A DNA stretch of 64,000 nt from Jannaschia sp. CCS1 (GCF_000013565.1 NC_007802.1:1550001-1614000); one strand, 5' to 3'; shown: positions 54,429-62,496, counted from the first letter of the stretch. The notes: generated by a model from the letters alone, not told the origin. Program-made: numbers and translations.

Positions 54429-56066
54429 ATGCGTCTCATGACTGCGAGTGCGATCGCGATGTTCGCGATGGGCGGTGCCGCTTTGGCCTGTCCAAATTAT
54501 CAATTGTCCTCCGGGGCGCTGAGCTACGATTCCTCTCAGATCACGGCCGCGCCACAGGGCTTTTCCGTGTCTGCCGGTGGCAACTTCACCCTGGATCAAT
54601 GCGGTCTGGGGCAGCTTGGCTTTGGGCAGTTCCGCTCCGCACCCGATCTGACGCTGAACCTGACGAATATGGCGGGCCGGGAGTTGGACGTGTTTGCCAG
54701 CTCTGACTGTGACCCTGCGCTTCTGGTCAACGACGCGTCGGGCCAGTGGTATTTCAACGACGACCGCAACGGTCTTCAGCCCGGTTTGACGCTGCCCGCC
54801 AATGCCGCCGACGGGCGGGTGGATATCTGGATCGGCACCTTCGCCGGTGGTGGCTGTCCGGCGGTTCTGTCGGTTCAGGCGTTGGGAAGCGGCGCGCAGC
54901 CGATCCCGCAACCTGTTCCTCAGCCGGTTCCGCAGCCCGTGCCACAACCCGTGCCGCAACCGGTGCCGCAACCGGTACCGGTGCCTGTTCCCGCCAGCGC
55001 CTGCCCGACCTGGGCCGAGCCCGGGCCCGCCCTGACCTTCGACGCGAGCGAGATCCTGCAACCGCTCAGCTACGTGGCCCAGGCAACCGGCGGCACGGAT
55101 GTGACGAGCTGCCCCGGTATCGACGGCCGTCGCTTCGCCAGCCAGGTGCCGCAATTCTCAGTCACGTTGAGCGGCATGGAGAACCACAGCCTGCGCCTTC
55201 TGGCCAATGCCGATTGCGACTCGACGCTGCTGGTTAACGGAGCCGATACGACATGGTACTACAATGATGACGGGCAGGGCTCCTTGCAGCCGCAACTCGA
55301 CATCACCGACGCCGCCGCGCTCAATGGCCGGATCGACGTCTGGGTTGGCACCTATAACGACGTGACCTGCAACGGGACGTTCACGATCCAGGCCATCCCG
55401 GTCGCAGCCCCCGCGCCGCAGCCGATCCCGCAGCCCGTGCCCCAGCCGGTGCCTCAACCTGTCCCTCAACCGGTGCCCCAGCCTGTGCCCGTTCCCGTGC
55501 CGACACCTGCACCGGCGCCAGCACCTGCACCGGCGCCAGCTCCTGCACCGGCGCCAGCACCTGCACCTGCACCGGCTCCAGCACCCGCCCCAGCGCCGGC
55601 TCCGGCACCCGCTCCGGTCCCCGGGGGAGCGGCAGTGACGCCAACGGTCGGTTGCCCGACCACGACGCTTGAGGGCATCGCGATCACGACGACGGGGTCT
55701 GAGTTGTACAGCCCCGACAGCTTCACGGTGCAGGCCGGTGGCCAGACGTCACTGTCCACCTGCCCGGATCTGTCTGCCGTGACTGGTGTTGCGAATGCCA
55801 ACCCGCATTACACCTTCTACCTCTCGGGCATGGAGACCTATGGTCGCCTGGAGATCGAAGTGGCCAGCGACTGCGACACCACGCTTTTGGTCAACGATGC
55901 GGCGGGCAACTGGCACTTCAACGACGATGCCGGTGGGGCGTTCCAGCCTGAGCTGAACCTGACGGACACCGCTGCGCTCAATGGCCGGGTGGATGTCTGG
56001 GTCGGTACGTTCGGCAATTCCATCGCGTGCTCGGCCGAGCTGGAGATGGAGACCTGGAACTTCTGA
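54429..56066 (+). CDS. Secreted protein with three copies of the Cys-rich CDTTLLVND domain
   Basis: 545 residues. Signal peptide MRLMTASAIAMFAMGGAALA, cleaved before or near CPNYQ. Three ~130-residue domains start at about residues 21, 192 and 408 (ACPNYQ, ACPTWA, GCPTTT). Each has four cysteines, a CDxxLLVN core, [FY]NDD and GRxD[IV]W[IV]GT. Domains 1-2 and 2-3 are joined by Pro-rich linkers built of QPVP and AP units. The third domain is the closest to the small protein at 56.3 kb and the kinase sensor. The function is unknown; the same domain in kinase ectodomains points to a shared ligand or mutual binding. It has its own terminator and no neighbour overlap. Confidence 0.85.
   Translation: MRLMTASAIAMFAMGGAALACPNYQLSSGALSYDSSQITAAPQGFSVSAGGNFTLDQCGLGQLGFGQFRSAPDLTLNLTNMAGRELDVFASSDCDPALLVNDASGQWYFNDDRNGLQPGLTLPANAADGRVDIWIGTFAGGGCPAVLSVQALGSGAQPIPQPVPQPVPQPVPQPVPQPVPQPVPVPVPASACPTWAEPGPALTFDASEILQPLSYVAQATGGTDVTSCPGIDGRRFASQVPQFSVTLSGMENHSLRLLANADCDSTLLVNGADTTWYYNDDGQGSLQPQLDITDAAALNGRIDVWVGTYNDVTCNGTFTIQAIPVAAPAPQPIPQPVPQPVPQPVPQPVPQPVPVPVPTPAPAPAPAPAPAPAPAPAPAPAPAPAPAPAPAPAPAPVPGGAAVTPTVGCPTTTLEGIAITTTGSELYSPDSFTVQAGGQTSLSTCPDLSAVTGVANANPHYTFYLSGMETYGRLEIEVASDCDTTLLVNDAAGNWHFNDDAGGAFQPELNLTDTAALNGRVDVWVGTFGNSIACSAELEMETWNF
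54897..54992 (+). repeat. QPVP tandem linker repeat
   Basis: In-frame 12-bp units, CAGCC-NGT-NCC type, encoding QPVP about seven times between domains 1 and 2 of the secreted protein. Units vary at third positions. Confidence 0.85.
55419..55622 (+). repeat. QPVP and AP tandem linker repeat
   Basis: QPVP units followed by an Ala-Pro run (about 25 AP units with GCXCCX codons). It forms an extended spacer of ~68 residues between domains 2 and 3. It is likely to expand or contract between strains. Confidence 0.85.
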
Positions 56067-56090
56067 TCGCAGATCACATCAGTGAAAATG

Positions 56091-56126
56091 AGGGGCGCGA
56101 CCTACCATGGTCGCGCCCCTTTTTCG
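56091..56126 (+). terminator. Intrinsic terminator of the three-domain secreted protein gene
   Basis: Perfect 12-bp stem AGGGGCGCGACC/GGTCGCGCCCCT (56091-56102, 56109-56120) with a 6-nt loop, then TTTTTC. Confidence 0.95.
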
Positions 56127-56317
56127 TGGGCAAGCCCAAGGCCGGTGTCATCGGGCAGGGCGGAGGTAAGGAATCCCGGCCTTTCGTGCAATCGGGCGCG
56201 ATTGCATAGTCTCCCCATAGCGCAACACCAATTCACCGCGCTCGTCACACATGATCAACACGTCAGAAAATTTGAAGACAACCCCTTCTAAGACAAAGAA
56301 AATTTGGAGTACCCAGT

Positions 56318-56773
56318 ATGAAAAAGCTTGTCGCCGCCGCCTTTGCCCTGATCGCCACTGCGGGCATCGCCGCCGCGTGTCCCGCCTACCAGAATGCAGG
56401 CGTTCAATCGGGCTACACCACGGGTCAGGACCTGTGGACACCCAACAGCTACTCGGTCACGGCCGGTGGCAGCCAGAACCTGCGCAATTGCGGGTTCAAC
56501 CATTCGGGCTACGTGATCTCGCGTCCTGACTTTGAATTCCGCATCGACGGTTTGGAAAGCTACCGCCGCCTGGAGATCCGCGTGAACGGGTCCTGCGACA
56601 CGGTTCTGCTGGTCAATGATGCGACGGGCAACTGGTACTTCAACGACGATGGCTGGGGCAACCTGAACCCGCTGCTGAACGTGCACAACCCGCGCTCGGG
56701 CGTCTATGACATCTGGGTTGGCACCTATGGCCAGAACCTGTGTGGCGCGACGCTTCAGATGGAAACCTTCTGA
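56318..56773 (+). CDS. Small secreted protein: single Cys-rich CDTTLLVND-type domain
   Basis: 151 residues. Signal peptide MKKLVAAAFALIATAGIAAA, then one ~130-residue copy of the shared domain: CPAYQNAG, SYSVTAGG, CGFNHSGYV, FEFRIDGLESYRRLEIRV, CDTVLLVNDATGNWYFNDD and VYDIWVGTYGQNLC. Four Cys suggest two disulfides. It is the minimal form of the module and the best candidate for structure work. 251 nt after the three-domain protein, with its own start region and a terminator behind it. Function unknown. Confidence 0.82.
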   Translation: MKKLVAAAFALIATAGIAAACPAYQNAGVQSGYTTGQDLWTPNSYSVTAGGSQNLRNCGFNHSGYVISRPDFEFRIDGLESYRRLEIRVNGSCDTVLLVNDATGNWYFNDDGWGNLNPLLNVHNPRSGVYDIWVGTYGQNLCGATLQMETF

Positions 56774-56796
56774 TCTGACCGGTATCTTTCACGAAT

Positions 56797-56826
56797 ACGG
56801 CCCGCCTATACCGGCGGGCCGTTTTG
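56797..56826 (+). terminator. Intrinsic terminator of the single-domain protein gene
   Basis: Perfect 10-bp stem ACGGCCCGCC/GGCGGGCCGT (56797-56806, 56813-56822) with loop TATACC, then TTTGCG. Confidence 0.85.
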
Positions 56827-56970
56827 CGTTTGGACGGGGGTGACGCTGGCCTACGGGTTTTCGCCAAGCGAAACCCGTAAGCCTCGCCCCACCCACCGTC
56901 CCGCAGCGATGTTTCGCGTTGTGGGTTGCCGGGGCCTGAGACAAGCTAAGCGGCAACAGGGGGACTTGGC

Positions 56971-57600
56971 ATGACATTTGAGGTTTGGGTGGCGTTTGCT
57001 GTGGCCAGCGCAATCGTGGTGGTCATCCCCGGGCCCAATATCGTGCTGACGGTGACCTATGCGATCCGGGACGGCGCGCGGTCGGGCCTGGCCACGGTGC
57101 CCGGCACGGTTGTGGGGGCGTTCATCGCCATGACCGCGTCCTTGGCCGGGGCGGGGGCGATCCTGGCCACGTCTGTCGGGCTTTTCACTGTGATGAAGGT
57201 GGCGGGGGCGGTATATCTGCTGTGGCTGGCCTACAAGTTGTGGACAGCGCCCGTGGGGGCAATCACCACGACAGAGAACGCCCCGGACCGAGGGCTTTGG
57301 AGGCTGTTTCGCCAATCGGCGTTGATCAGCGCGCTCAATCCCAAGGGGCCGGTCTTCTACATGGCCTTTGTGCCGCAATTCGTGGACCCGGCCCACCCTG
57401 TCTTTGCGCAATTCGTGATCCTGACGGCCACGTTTCTGGCCGTGGCCGCCCTGAACGGGATGGGATGGTTGGTGTTGGCGGCGGCCTGGCGCGACCGTCT
57501 GCGTGGGCCTTTCGTCCTGCGGTTGATCAACCGGATCGGAGCGGCGTGCCTGGGGGCGGCGGGGCTGTTCGCCCTGCGCGCCAGCCGAAGCGCAAGCTAG
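56971..57600 (+). CDS. LysE/RhtB-family amino-acid exporter
   Basis: 209 residues, six hydrophobic segments. Family signature VVVIPGPNIVLTVTYAIRDG, then GLATVPGTVVGAFIAM, KVAGAVYLLWLAYKLW, FRQSALISALNPKGPVFYM. Unlike the LysE in the betaine operon, this copy has the standard GPN motif. It likely exports an amino acid such as threonine, homoserine or lysine. It is convergent with the sugar-dehydrogenase gene: the two coding ends overlap by 4 nt. Confidence 0.88.
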   Translation: MTFEVWVAFAVASAIVVVIPGPNIVLTVTYAIRDGARSGLATVPGTVVGAFIAMTASLAGAGAILATSVGLFTVMKVAGAVYLLWLAYKLWTAPVGAITTTENAPDRGLWRLFRQSALISALNPKGPVFYMAFVPQFVDPAHPVFAQFVILTATFLAVAALNGMGWLVLAAAWRDRLRGPFVLRLINRIGAACLGAAGLFALRASRSAS

Positions 57601-58823
57601 CCCGCAGCGGGCGTCAGCCGGATCAGCGCGCCCGGATCATCGTCGATCAGGATCAGGATCGCGCCGTCGGCGTCGAGTTCCACATCGCGCACGCGGCCCT
57701 CTCCGGTGCGGAACCGCTCCTCCCCGATGACGGAGGTCCCGTCGATATCCAGCCGCACAAGGGCCTGCCCGGCCAGCGCACCCAGGAGGATATCGCCCTG
57801 CCAGTCCGGGAACATGTCGCCGTCGTAGAACACCATGTCCGACGGCGCGATGGACGGGTCCCAGAAGTAGCGGGGTTCAATGAAATCGGGGGCATGGGCC
57901 TGTTCGCCACTGCCCACATCAGAGCCGTTGTAATTCACCCCGTAGCTGACCATGGGCCAGCCGTAATTGCCGCCCTCTTCGATAATGTTAAGCTCGTCGC
58001 CGCCCGCAGGACCGTGTTCGAGGGTCCATAACAGATCGGTGCCGGGCTGGATGGCAGCGCCCTGACTATTGCGGTGTCCGTAGCTGACGATGCCGGGCAA
58101 GACGTCGCGAAGGGCGTCGTTGGCGGTGGGAGACCCATCGGGCAGGAACCCCACGACAACCCCGTAGGCGGCGTTGACGGGATCTTGGGCCAACTGGCGG
58201 TTTTCCGAGGTGAAGCGGTCCCCGGTGGTCACGATCAGCCCACCGTCGGGCTGAACGATCACCCGACTGCCGAAATGGGCGGGGATGGCGGAGGCCGGGG
58301 TTTGTCGCCAGAGCTCTGTCACCTGCTCCAGTGCGGTGTGATCGTCGGACAGGGTGGCGCGGGCCAGGGCGGTGGCGGACCCGGCCAGCCCATCGCGCGC
58401 GGCGTAGGTCAGATACAAGATACGGCTGTCGTCGAAATCAGGGGCAAGGGTCACATCAAGCAGACCGCCCTGGCGCATCGCACGCACGTTCGGCACGCCG
58501 GATATTTCGGGGCCCATGGTGCCATCGCGGGTGATGTGCCGCAGGGTGCCGCCCCGTTCGGTCACGATGTAGCCCGCGCCGTCGGGCAACACGGCAAGGC
58601 CCCAGGGCCGGGACAGCGCGCCGGTGATGACCTCTTCGTCGAAGGTCGCGCCTGAGTTGATCTCTGGCGCGTCTGTCTGGCCTTCGAAGGCGGGGATGGT
58701 ATCGGGCAAATTTGCCGTGCCGTCGTCAACGGGGGCTTGCGCCAAAGAGGCCCCGGCGAGGAGCACAGCGAGGAGCGGACTGAGAGAGAGAGCGGGCGAA
58801 ATGCGAAGCATGGAGGACCTCAT
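57597..58823 (-). CDS. PQQ-dependent aldose sugar dehydrogenase-like protein
   Basis: 408 residues (ATG 58823; 58811 is possible). N-terminal signal peptide (SLSPLLAVLLAGASLAQA) for the periplasm. The beta-propeller of the soluble sugar dehydrogenase/YliI family is apparent: ALSRPWGLAVLPDGAGYIVT, GGLLDVTLAPDF, a TTGDRF strand, YGHRNSQGAAIQPGTDLLW (His-Arg-Asn near PQQ) and EHGPAGGDELNIIEEGGNYG. It should oxidise aldoses with PQQ and pass electrons to the respiratory chain. Divergent from rplI's terminator and convergent with LysE. Confidence 0.9.
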   Translation of the reverse strand: MRSSMLRISPALSLSPLLAVLLAGASLAQAPVDDGTANLPDTIPAFEGQTDAPEINSGATFDEEVITGALSRPWGLAVLPDGAGYIVTERGGTLRHITRDGTMGPEISGVPNVRAMRQGGLLDVTLAPDFDDSRILYLTYAARDGLAGSATALARATLSDDHTALEQVTELWRQTPASAIPAHFGSRVIVQPDGGLIVTTGDRFTSENRQLAQDPVNAAYGVVVGFLPDGSPTANDALRDVLPGIVSYGHRNSQGAAIQPGTDLLWTLEHGPAGGDELNIIEEGGNYGWPMVSYGVNYNGSDVGSGEQAHAPDFIEPRYFWDPSIAPSDMVFYDGDMFPDWQGDILLGALAGQALVRLDIDGTSVIGEERFRTGEGRVRDVELDADGAILILIDDDPGALIRLTPAAG

Positions 58824-58840
58824 GTTGCGACGTTTCCATA

Positions 58841-58870
58841 GAAATAGGCCGCCCCCGCAAGGAGACGGCC
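58841..58870 (-). terminator. Probable terminator of the rpsF-rpsR-rplI operon
   Basis: On the minus strand GGCCGTCTCC pairs with GGGGGCGGCC (two G-U pairs) with a TTGC loop, followed by TATTTC. It is 34 nt past the rplI stop. Confidence 0.6.
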
Positions 58871-58903
58871 CATTTTTTCGTGATCCGTCAGGACCGGCGG
58901 ATT

Positions 58904-59539
58904 TTAGTCCTCTTCAGAGCTTTCTTCCGAAGACGGGTCAGCTTGGGCCGGTGCGGGCGCATCGTCATCGTCGTCATCCATGCCGGCGGCACCGATGTCG
59001 TCGAACAATTCCGCGATCTCGAACTCGGCCTGCGCCTCTTCCTCGGCGGCGAGGTCCTGGATGGACTTGCCGGAGGCCTGAAGCTCTGCTTCTTCAGGGG
59101 AGCGGGCCACGTTCAGTTCAATCTCGACCTCAACTTCGGGGTGGAGAATGACCATGACAGTGTGGATGCCCAGGTCCTTGATCGGCGCGATCAGGGCGAC
59201 CTGCTTGCGGTCCACGGTGAAGCCCTCGGCCGTGGCGGCCTCGGCGGCGTCACGGATGGTGACGGAGCCATAAAGTGCACCGCTGTCCGAGGCGGAGCGG
59301 ATGATGACGAATTGCTGGCCTGCCAGCTTCTCGCCCATCGCTTCCGCTTCCTTGCGGGTCTCAAGGTTGGTTGCCTCAAGCTGCGCTTTCTGGTTCTCAA
59401 ACGCGGCCAGGTTCATCTCATTGGCGCGCAGCGCTTTTTTCTGCGGCAGAAGGAAGTTGCGCGCGTAGCCTTCTTTGACAGAGACCACTTCGCCCATCTG
59501 ACCCAGCTTGGCCACACGTTCCAGAAGGATAACATCCAT
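58904..59539 (-). CDS. rplI: 50S ribosomal protein L9 with long acidic C-terminal tail
   Basis: 211 residues, against ~150 in Escherichia coli. The N-terminal L9 domain is clear: [40 protein letters not shown]. The C-terminal domain follows (~75-150). The additional last ~50 residues are extremely acidic ([19 protein letters not shown], then DDDDDD and EESSEED). Third gene of the S6-S18-L9 operon, 12 nt after rpsR. L9 binds 23S rRNA at the L1 stalk base. The acidic tail is typical of some alphaproteobacteria but is long here. Confidence 0.97.
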   Translation of the reverse strand: MDVILLERVAKLGQMGEVVSVKEGYARNFLLPQKKALRANEMNLAAFENQKAQLEATNLETRKEAEAMGEKLAGQQFVIIRSASDSGALYGSVTIRDAAEAATAEGFTVDRKQVALIAPIKDLGIHTVMVILHPEVEVEIELNVARSPEEAELQASGKSIQDLAAEEEAQAEFEIAELFDDIGAAGMDDDDDDAPAPAQADPSSEESSEED

Positions 59540-59551
59540 TGTCTGTGCTCC

Positions 59552-59779
59552 TTATTTGACGGCGTAGGGCAGCAGGGCCAGGAACCGCGCGCGTTTGATC
59601 GCCTTGGCGAGCGCACGCTGGTTCTTGGCACCGACAGCGGTGATACGGGAGGGGACGATCTTGCCACGCTCGGAAATGTAGCGTTGCAGGAGGCGGGTGT
59701 CTTTATAGTCGATCTTCGGCGCGTTCTCGCCCTCAAACGGGTCGGTCTTGCGGCGGCGGAAGAATGGTTTTGCAGCCAT
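59552..59779 (-). CDS. rpsR: 30S ribosomal protein S18
   Basis: 75 residues from ATG 59779 ([20 protein letters not shown]); upstream ATGs are ignored because GGACAC/AAAGGAC lies right before this one. The core [20 protein letters not shown] and [20 protein letters not shown] is fully conserved. S18 pairs with S6 on the small-subunit platform. Second gene of the operon. Confidence 0.97.
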   Translation of the reverse strand: MAAKPFFRRRKTDPFEGENAPKIDYKDTRLLQRYISERGKIVPSRITAVGAKNQRALAKAIKRARFLALLPYAVK

Positions 59780-59841
59780 CGGAGTGTCCTTTCGGGTATG
59801 GGTCGCGGTCACGCGGTCCCTGATAGAATCAGCAAGAGGGG

Positions 59842-60195
59842 TTAGCGGCGCTCGCGGCGACCTTCACGCTCATCACGCTTTTGCATCTGGACCGACGGGC
59901 CCTCGTCATGGGCGTCGACCTTGATAGTCAGGACGCGCATCACGTCATCATGCAGGCGCATCAGGCGTTCCATTTCCTGCACGGCGTCAGATGGCGCATC
60001 GGTGCGGAGGTAGGAATAGTGACCCTTGCGGTTCTTGTTGATCTTGTAGGCCATTGTCTTGACACCCCAATATTCGGTGTCGACAACCGTGCCGCCATTG
60101 TCGGCGAGGACGGCGCCAAAGTGCTCGTTCAGCGCTTCGGCCTGCGCGTTGGACAGGTCCTGACGCGCAATCATCACGTGCTCGTAGAGAGCCAT
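59842..60195 (-). CDS. rpsF: 30S ribosomal protein S6
   Basis: 117 residues; [20 protein letters not shown] and [20 protein letters not shown] are diagnostic. The C-terminus carries the basic tail [17 protein letters not shown] 5 nt before ATG. First gene of rpsF-rpsR-rplI. In other bacteria S6:S18 represses this operon by binding its mRNA leader; the leader here has two pairing segments that could form such a switch (separate entry). Confidence 0.97.
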   Translation of the reverse strand: MALYEHVMIARQDLSNAQAEALNEHFGAVLADNGGTVVDTEYWGVKTMAYKINKNRKGHYSYLRTDAPSDAVQEMERLMRLHDDVMRVLTIKVDAHDEGPSVQMQKRDEREGRRERR

Positions 60196-60302
60196 GGGAA
60201 CTCCAGTTCATCGTTTCGGGCGCATTTCAAAGGCCGGGCTGTTGGCATCCTTGCGCCCCGGCCACGAGGGATCACGCCAATCAATTGATCTCGCAAGGAT
60301 GC
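60196..60302 (-). promoter_or_regulatory. Candidate structured rpsF leader (S6:S18 autoregulation?)
   Basis: Two perfect pairings interleave: GCATCCTTGCG (60245-60255) with CGCAAGGATGC (60292-60302), and GGCCGGG (60232-60238) with CCCGGCC (60257-60263). Because each pair spans one arm of the other, they form either a pseudoknot or alternative structures. S6:S18 leaders of other bacteria carry a CCG bulge; GGCCGGGG/CCCGGCC is a candidate, but I could not confirm the consensus. Confidence 0.4.
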
Positions 60303-60547
60303 GGGCGTGTACGCCGCCGGGCGGGTCTTGTCTACCCCGCGCGACGCTGCGCCCCGCGGATCGGGCCAGTGATCATAGGGATTTCCGGTTTTTGCCGCAT
60401 TCTCACCACGATGTTCGGGCATCGAGGGAGAGGATATTGCCGCCCGGATGCCGGGTGAGCGGGTGATGAGGGGCATTTCAGCCCTTATCATCACTATAAT
60501 TTCAAGGGCGCACGCGCCCCCGCAGGACCAGAAACGGAGGCCCTCCC
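60303..60547. other. Intergenic region between divergent rpsF and the pilin-like gene
   Basis: No gene is supported in this stretch. On the plus strand TATAAT (60495-60500), 47 nt before the GTG start of the pilin-like gene, is a perfect -10, but no good -35 (GGCATT at ~60472) is in place. The rpsF promoter should be at the other end; I did not find a convincing one. Confidence 0.4.
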
Positions 60548-61426
60548 GTGGCGTACCAGAAGTTTTTGAAGAATGAACATGGCGCCGCGACGGTCGATTG
60601 GGTTGTCGTGATGGCGGCGCTTGTTGGCCTGGGCGTGGCGGTGACGAACCAGACAGATGCCGCCCTGACCACGGAATCGCAGAACATTCAGGGTGAATTT
60701 CAAAACGGCATGTTCGAGACCGCATGGGACAGCTCATTGGCCGTCCAGCCGGATCAGGATGCCGGCACCACGTGCACGGGCGGCACGTCCTGCGATCCGG
60801 GCACGGGCAGTGGGGGCACCACCCTTTGGACCGGAACGACGACGGACCCCGATCCGGACCCCGATCCCGATCCCGACCCAACGCCGGATCCCGACCCCGA
60901 TCCAACGCCGGATCCTGATCCCGATCCGACGACCGACCCGGATCCTGATCCGGACCCCGATCCTGACCCCGATCCCACACCGGAACCGGCAAGCGCGCCT
61001 GCGGCAGGCTGCCCGTCGACCAACTATTTCGGCGTGCCGATCGCATCGGACGGCTCGGACTTTGGCAACAACAACGATTACACGCTCCGCACCAGCGGCT
61101 ACACTAACCTGCGCTCCTGCTCAGGCTTGCCGAACAGACGCGGTTTCTTCGACGCCAACCCATCGTTCACGCTGACGCTGAGCGACATGGAGCAGTTCAA
61201 TCGGGTGCAGTTCCTGATCGAATCGACCAATTGCGACACCACGCTGCTGATCCGCGATGCGTCGGGCACGTTCCACTTCAACGACGATTTCAACTTCCCG
61301 ACGCACACACGATCCCGGTTGATCCTGAATGACACTGCCAGCCTGAATGGTCGTGTCGACATCTGGATCGGGCGGTATAATCCGGGGCAGTGTATTTCGA
61401 CGCTGGAAATCCGCGAACGCAACTAG
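60548..61426 (+). CDS. Flp-pilin-like protein with Asp-Pro repeat and Cys-rich CDTTLLVND-type domain
   Basis: 292 residues from GTG 60548 (GGAGG 7 nt upstream). The N-terminus FLKNEHGAATVDWVVVMAAL resembles class IVb Flp/TadE-type pilin signals (GAATVDW with the +5 acidic residue), i.e. a membrane-anchored or polymerising helix. An Asp-Pro repeat of ~45 residues follows (~100-145), then the shared domain (~154-292): GCPSTNYFG, TLTLSDMEQFNRVQF, CDTTLLIRDASGTFHFNDD and GRVDIWIGRYNPGQC. A fusion of pilin-like helix, DP spacer and this domain is novel to me. Not near any tad/cpa pilus gene. Followed by a hairpin at 61454. Confidence 0.82.
   Translation: MAYQKFLKNEHGAATVDWVVVMAALVGLGVAVTNQTDAALTTESQNIQGEFQNGMFETAWDSSLAVQPDQDAGTTCTGGTSCDPGTGSGGTTLWTGTTTDPDPDPDPDPDPTPDPDPDPTPDPDPDPTTDPDPDPDPDPDPDPTPEPASAPAAGCPSTNYFGVPIASDGSDFGNNNDYTLRTSGYTNLRSCSGLPNRRGFFDANPSFTLTLSDMEQFNRVQFLIESTNCDTTLLIRDASGTFHFNDDFNFPTHTRSRLILNDTASLNGRVDIWIGRYNPGQCISTLEIRERN
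60845..60978 (+). repeat. Asp-Pro coding tandem repeat
   Basis: About 22 in-frame GAYCCN codon pairs (Asp-Pro), interrupted by Thr-Pro and Thr-Thr. It is a spacer between the pilin-like helix and the Cys-rich domain. Confidence 0.9.
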
Positions 61427-61453
61427 CCGCCTGCGCTACTGAACGGCGTGCAC

Positions 61454-61484
61454 CGGTGGGGTCCCTGTCGACGGGGCCCCACCG
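61454..61484 (+). terminator. Probable terminator after the pilin-like gene
   Basis: CGGTGGGG (61454-61461) pairs with CCCCACCG (61477-61484), with an inner CCC/GGG. The following tract TCTTGC is weak in U, so efficiency is uncertain. Confidence 0.55.
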
Positions 61485-61554
61485 TCTTGCGTTGCGAAAG
61501 GCCTGCGGCTCCTGTAGCTCCTGTCGGCACAAAGTGACGTAGGAGCCAGCGCCC

Positions 61555-62496
61555 ATGACCCGAGCCTTTATCTTTCCCGGCCAGGGGGCCCAGACCATTG
61601 GTATGGGCCGCGCCCTCGCAGACGCTTATCCGGCCGCAAGGGCCGTCTTCGCAGAGGTGGATGACGCCTTGGGCGAAAGCCTGTCATCCCTGATCTGGGA
61701 GGGCGAGATTGAAGACCTGACCCTGACCCGGAACGCGCAGCCTGCGCTGATGGCCACATCGCTGGCGGCCATGGCGGCGCTGGGGGCCGAGGGGGTTGAG
61801 GTCACGGCGGCGTCCTATGTGGCGGGTCATTCCCTGGGCGAATATTCCGCCCTTGCGGCTGCGGGGGCGTTGAGCCTGGCCGATACGGCCCGTCTGTTGC
61901 GCCTGCGCGGCGAGGCGATGCAGGCGGCGGTGCCTGCGGGTGAGGGGGCGATGGCCGCGATCCTTGGCCTTGATCTGGCCAATGTCGAAGAGGTGGCGGC
62001 AGAGGCCGCGCAGGGCGACGTGTGCGAGGCCGCTAACGACAACGATCCCGCGCAGGTGGTGATTTCCGGCACAAAGGCAGCCGTGGAACGCGCGTGCGAC
62101 ATTGCCAAGGCCCGGGGGGCCAAGCGGGCACTTTTGCTGCCCGTGTCGGCTCCGTTCCATTGTGCGCTGATGCAACCTGCCGCCGACGCGATGGCCCAGG
62201 CGCTGTCGGAGGTCGATATGGAAGCGCCGGTCGTGCCGCTGGTGGGTAATGTGATCGCCCAGGCCGAAAGCTCGGCCATGGTGATCCGCAACAATCTGGT
62301 CGATCAGGTGACAGGCCGGGTGCGCTGGCGCGAGTCAGTGCTTTGGATGGCGGCGGAGGGCGTGACAGAGGTGTTCGAGATCGGCGCGGGCAAGGCGCTC
62401 TCGGGCATGGTCAAACGCATCGACCGGGCGGTGACGCCCCACGCGGTGGGCACGCCGGAGGATGTGACGAAGGCCGTTGAGGCGCTGGCCCGATGA
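61555..62496 (+). CDS. fabD: Malonyl-CoA:ACP transacylase
   Basis: 313 residues, standard length. FPGQGAQTIGMG at the start, the nucleophile Ser93 in VAGHSLGEYSAL, and the catalytic His in SAPFHCALM near 200. It loads malonyl groups from CoA onto acyl carrier protein for fatty acid synthesis. It begins the fabD-(small protein)-fabG-acpP cluster; GTAGGAGCC precedes the ATG. Four-nt overlap with the next gene. Confidence 0.97.
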   Translation: MTRAFIFPGQGAQTIGMGRALADAYPAARAVFAEVDDALGESLSSLIWEGEIEDLTLTRNAQPALMATSLAAMAALGAEGVEVTAASYVAGHSLGEYSALAAAGALSLADTARLLRLRGEAMQAAVPAGEGAMAAILGLDLANVEEVAAEAAQGDVCEAANDNDPAQVVISGTKAAVERACDIAKARGAKRALLLPVSAPFHCALMQPAADAMAQALSEVDMEAPVVPLVGNVIAQAESSAMVIRNNLVDQVTGRVRWRESVLWMAAEGVTEVFEIGAGKALSGMVKRIDRAVTPHAVGTPEDVTKAVEALAR

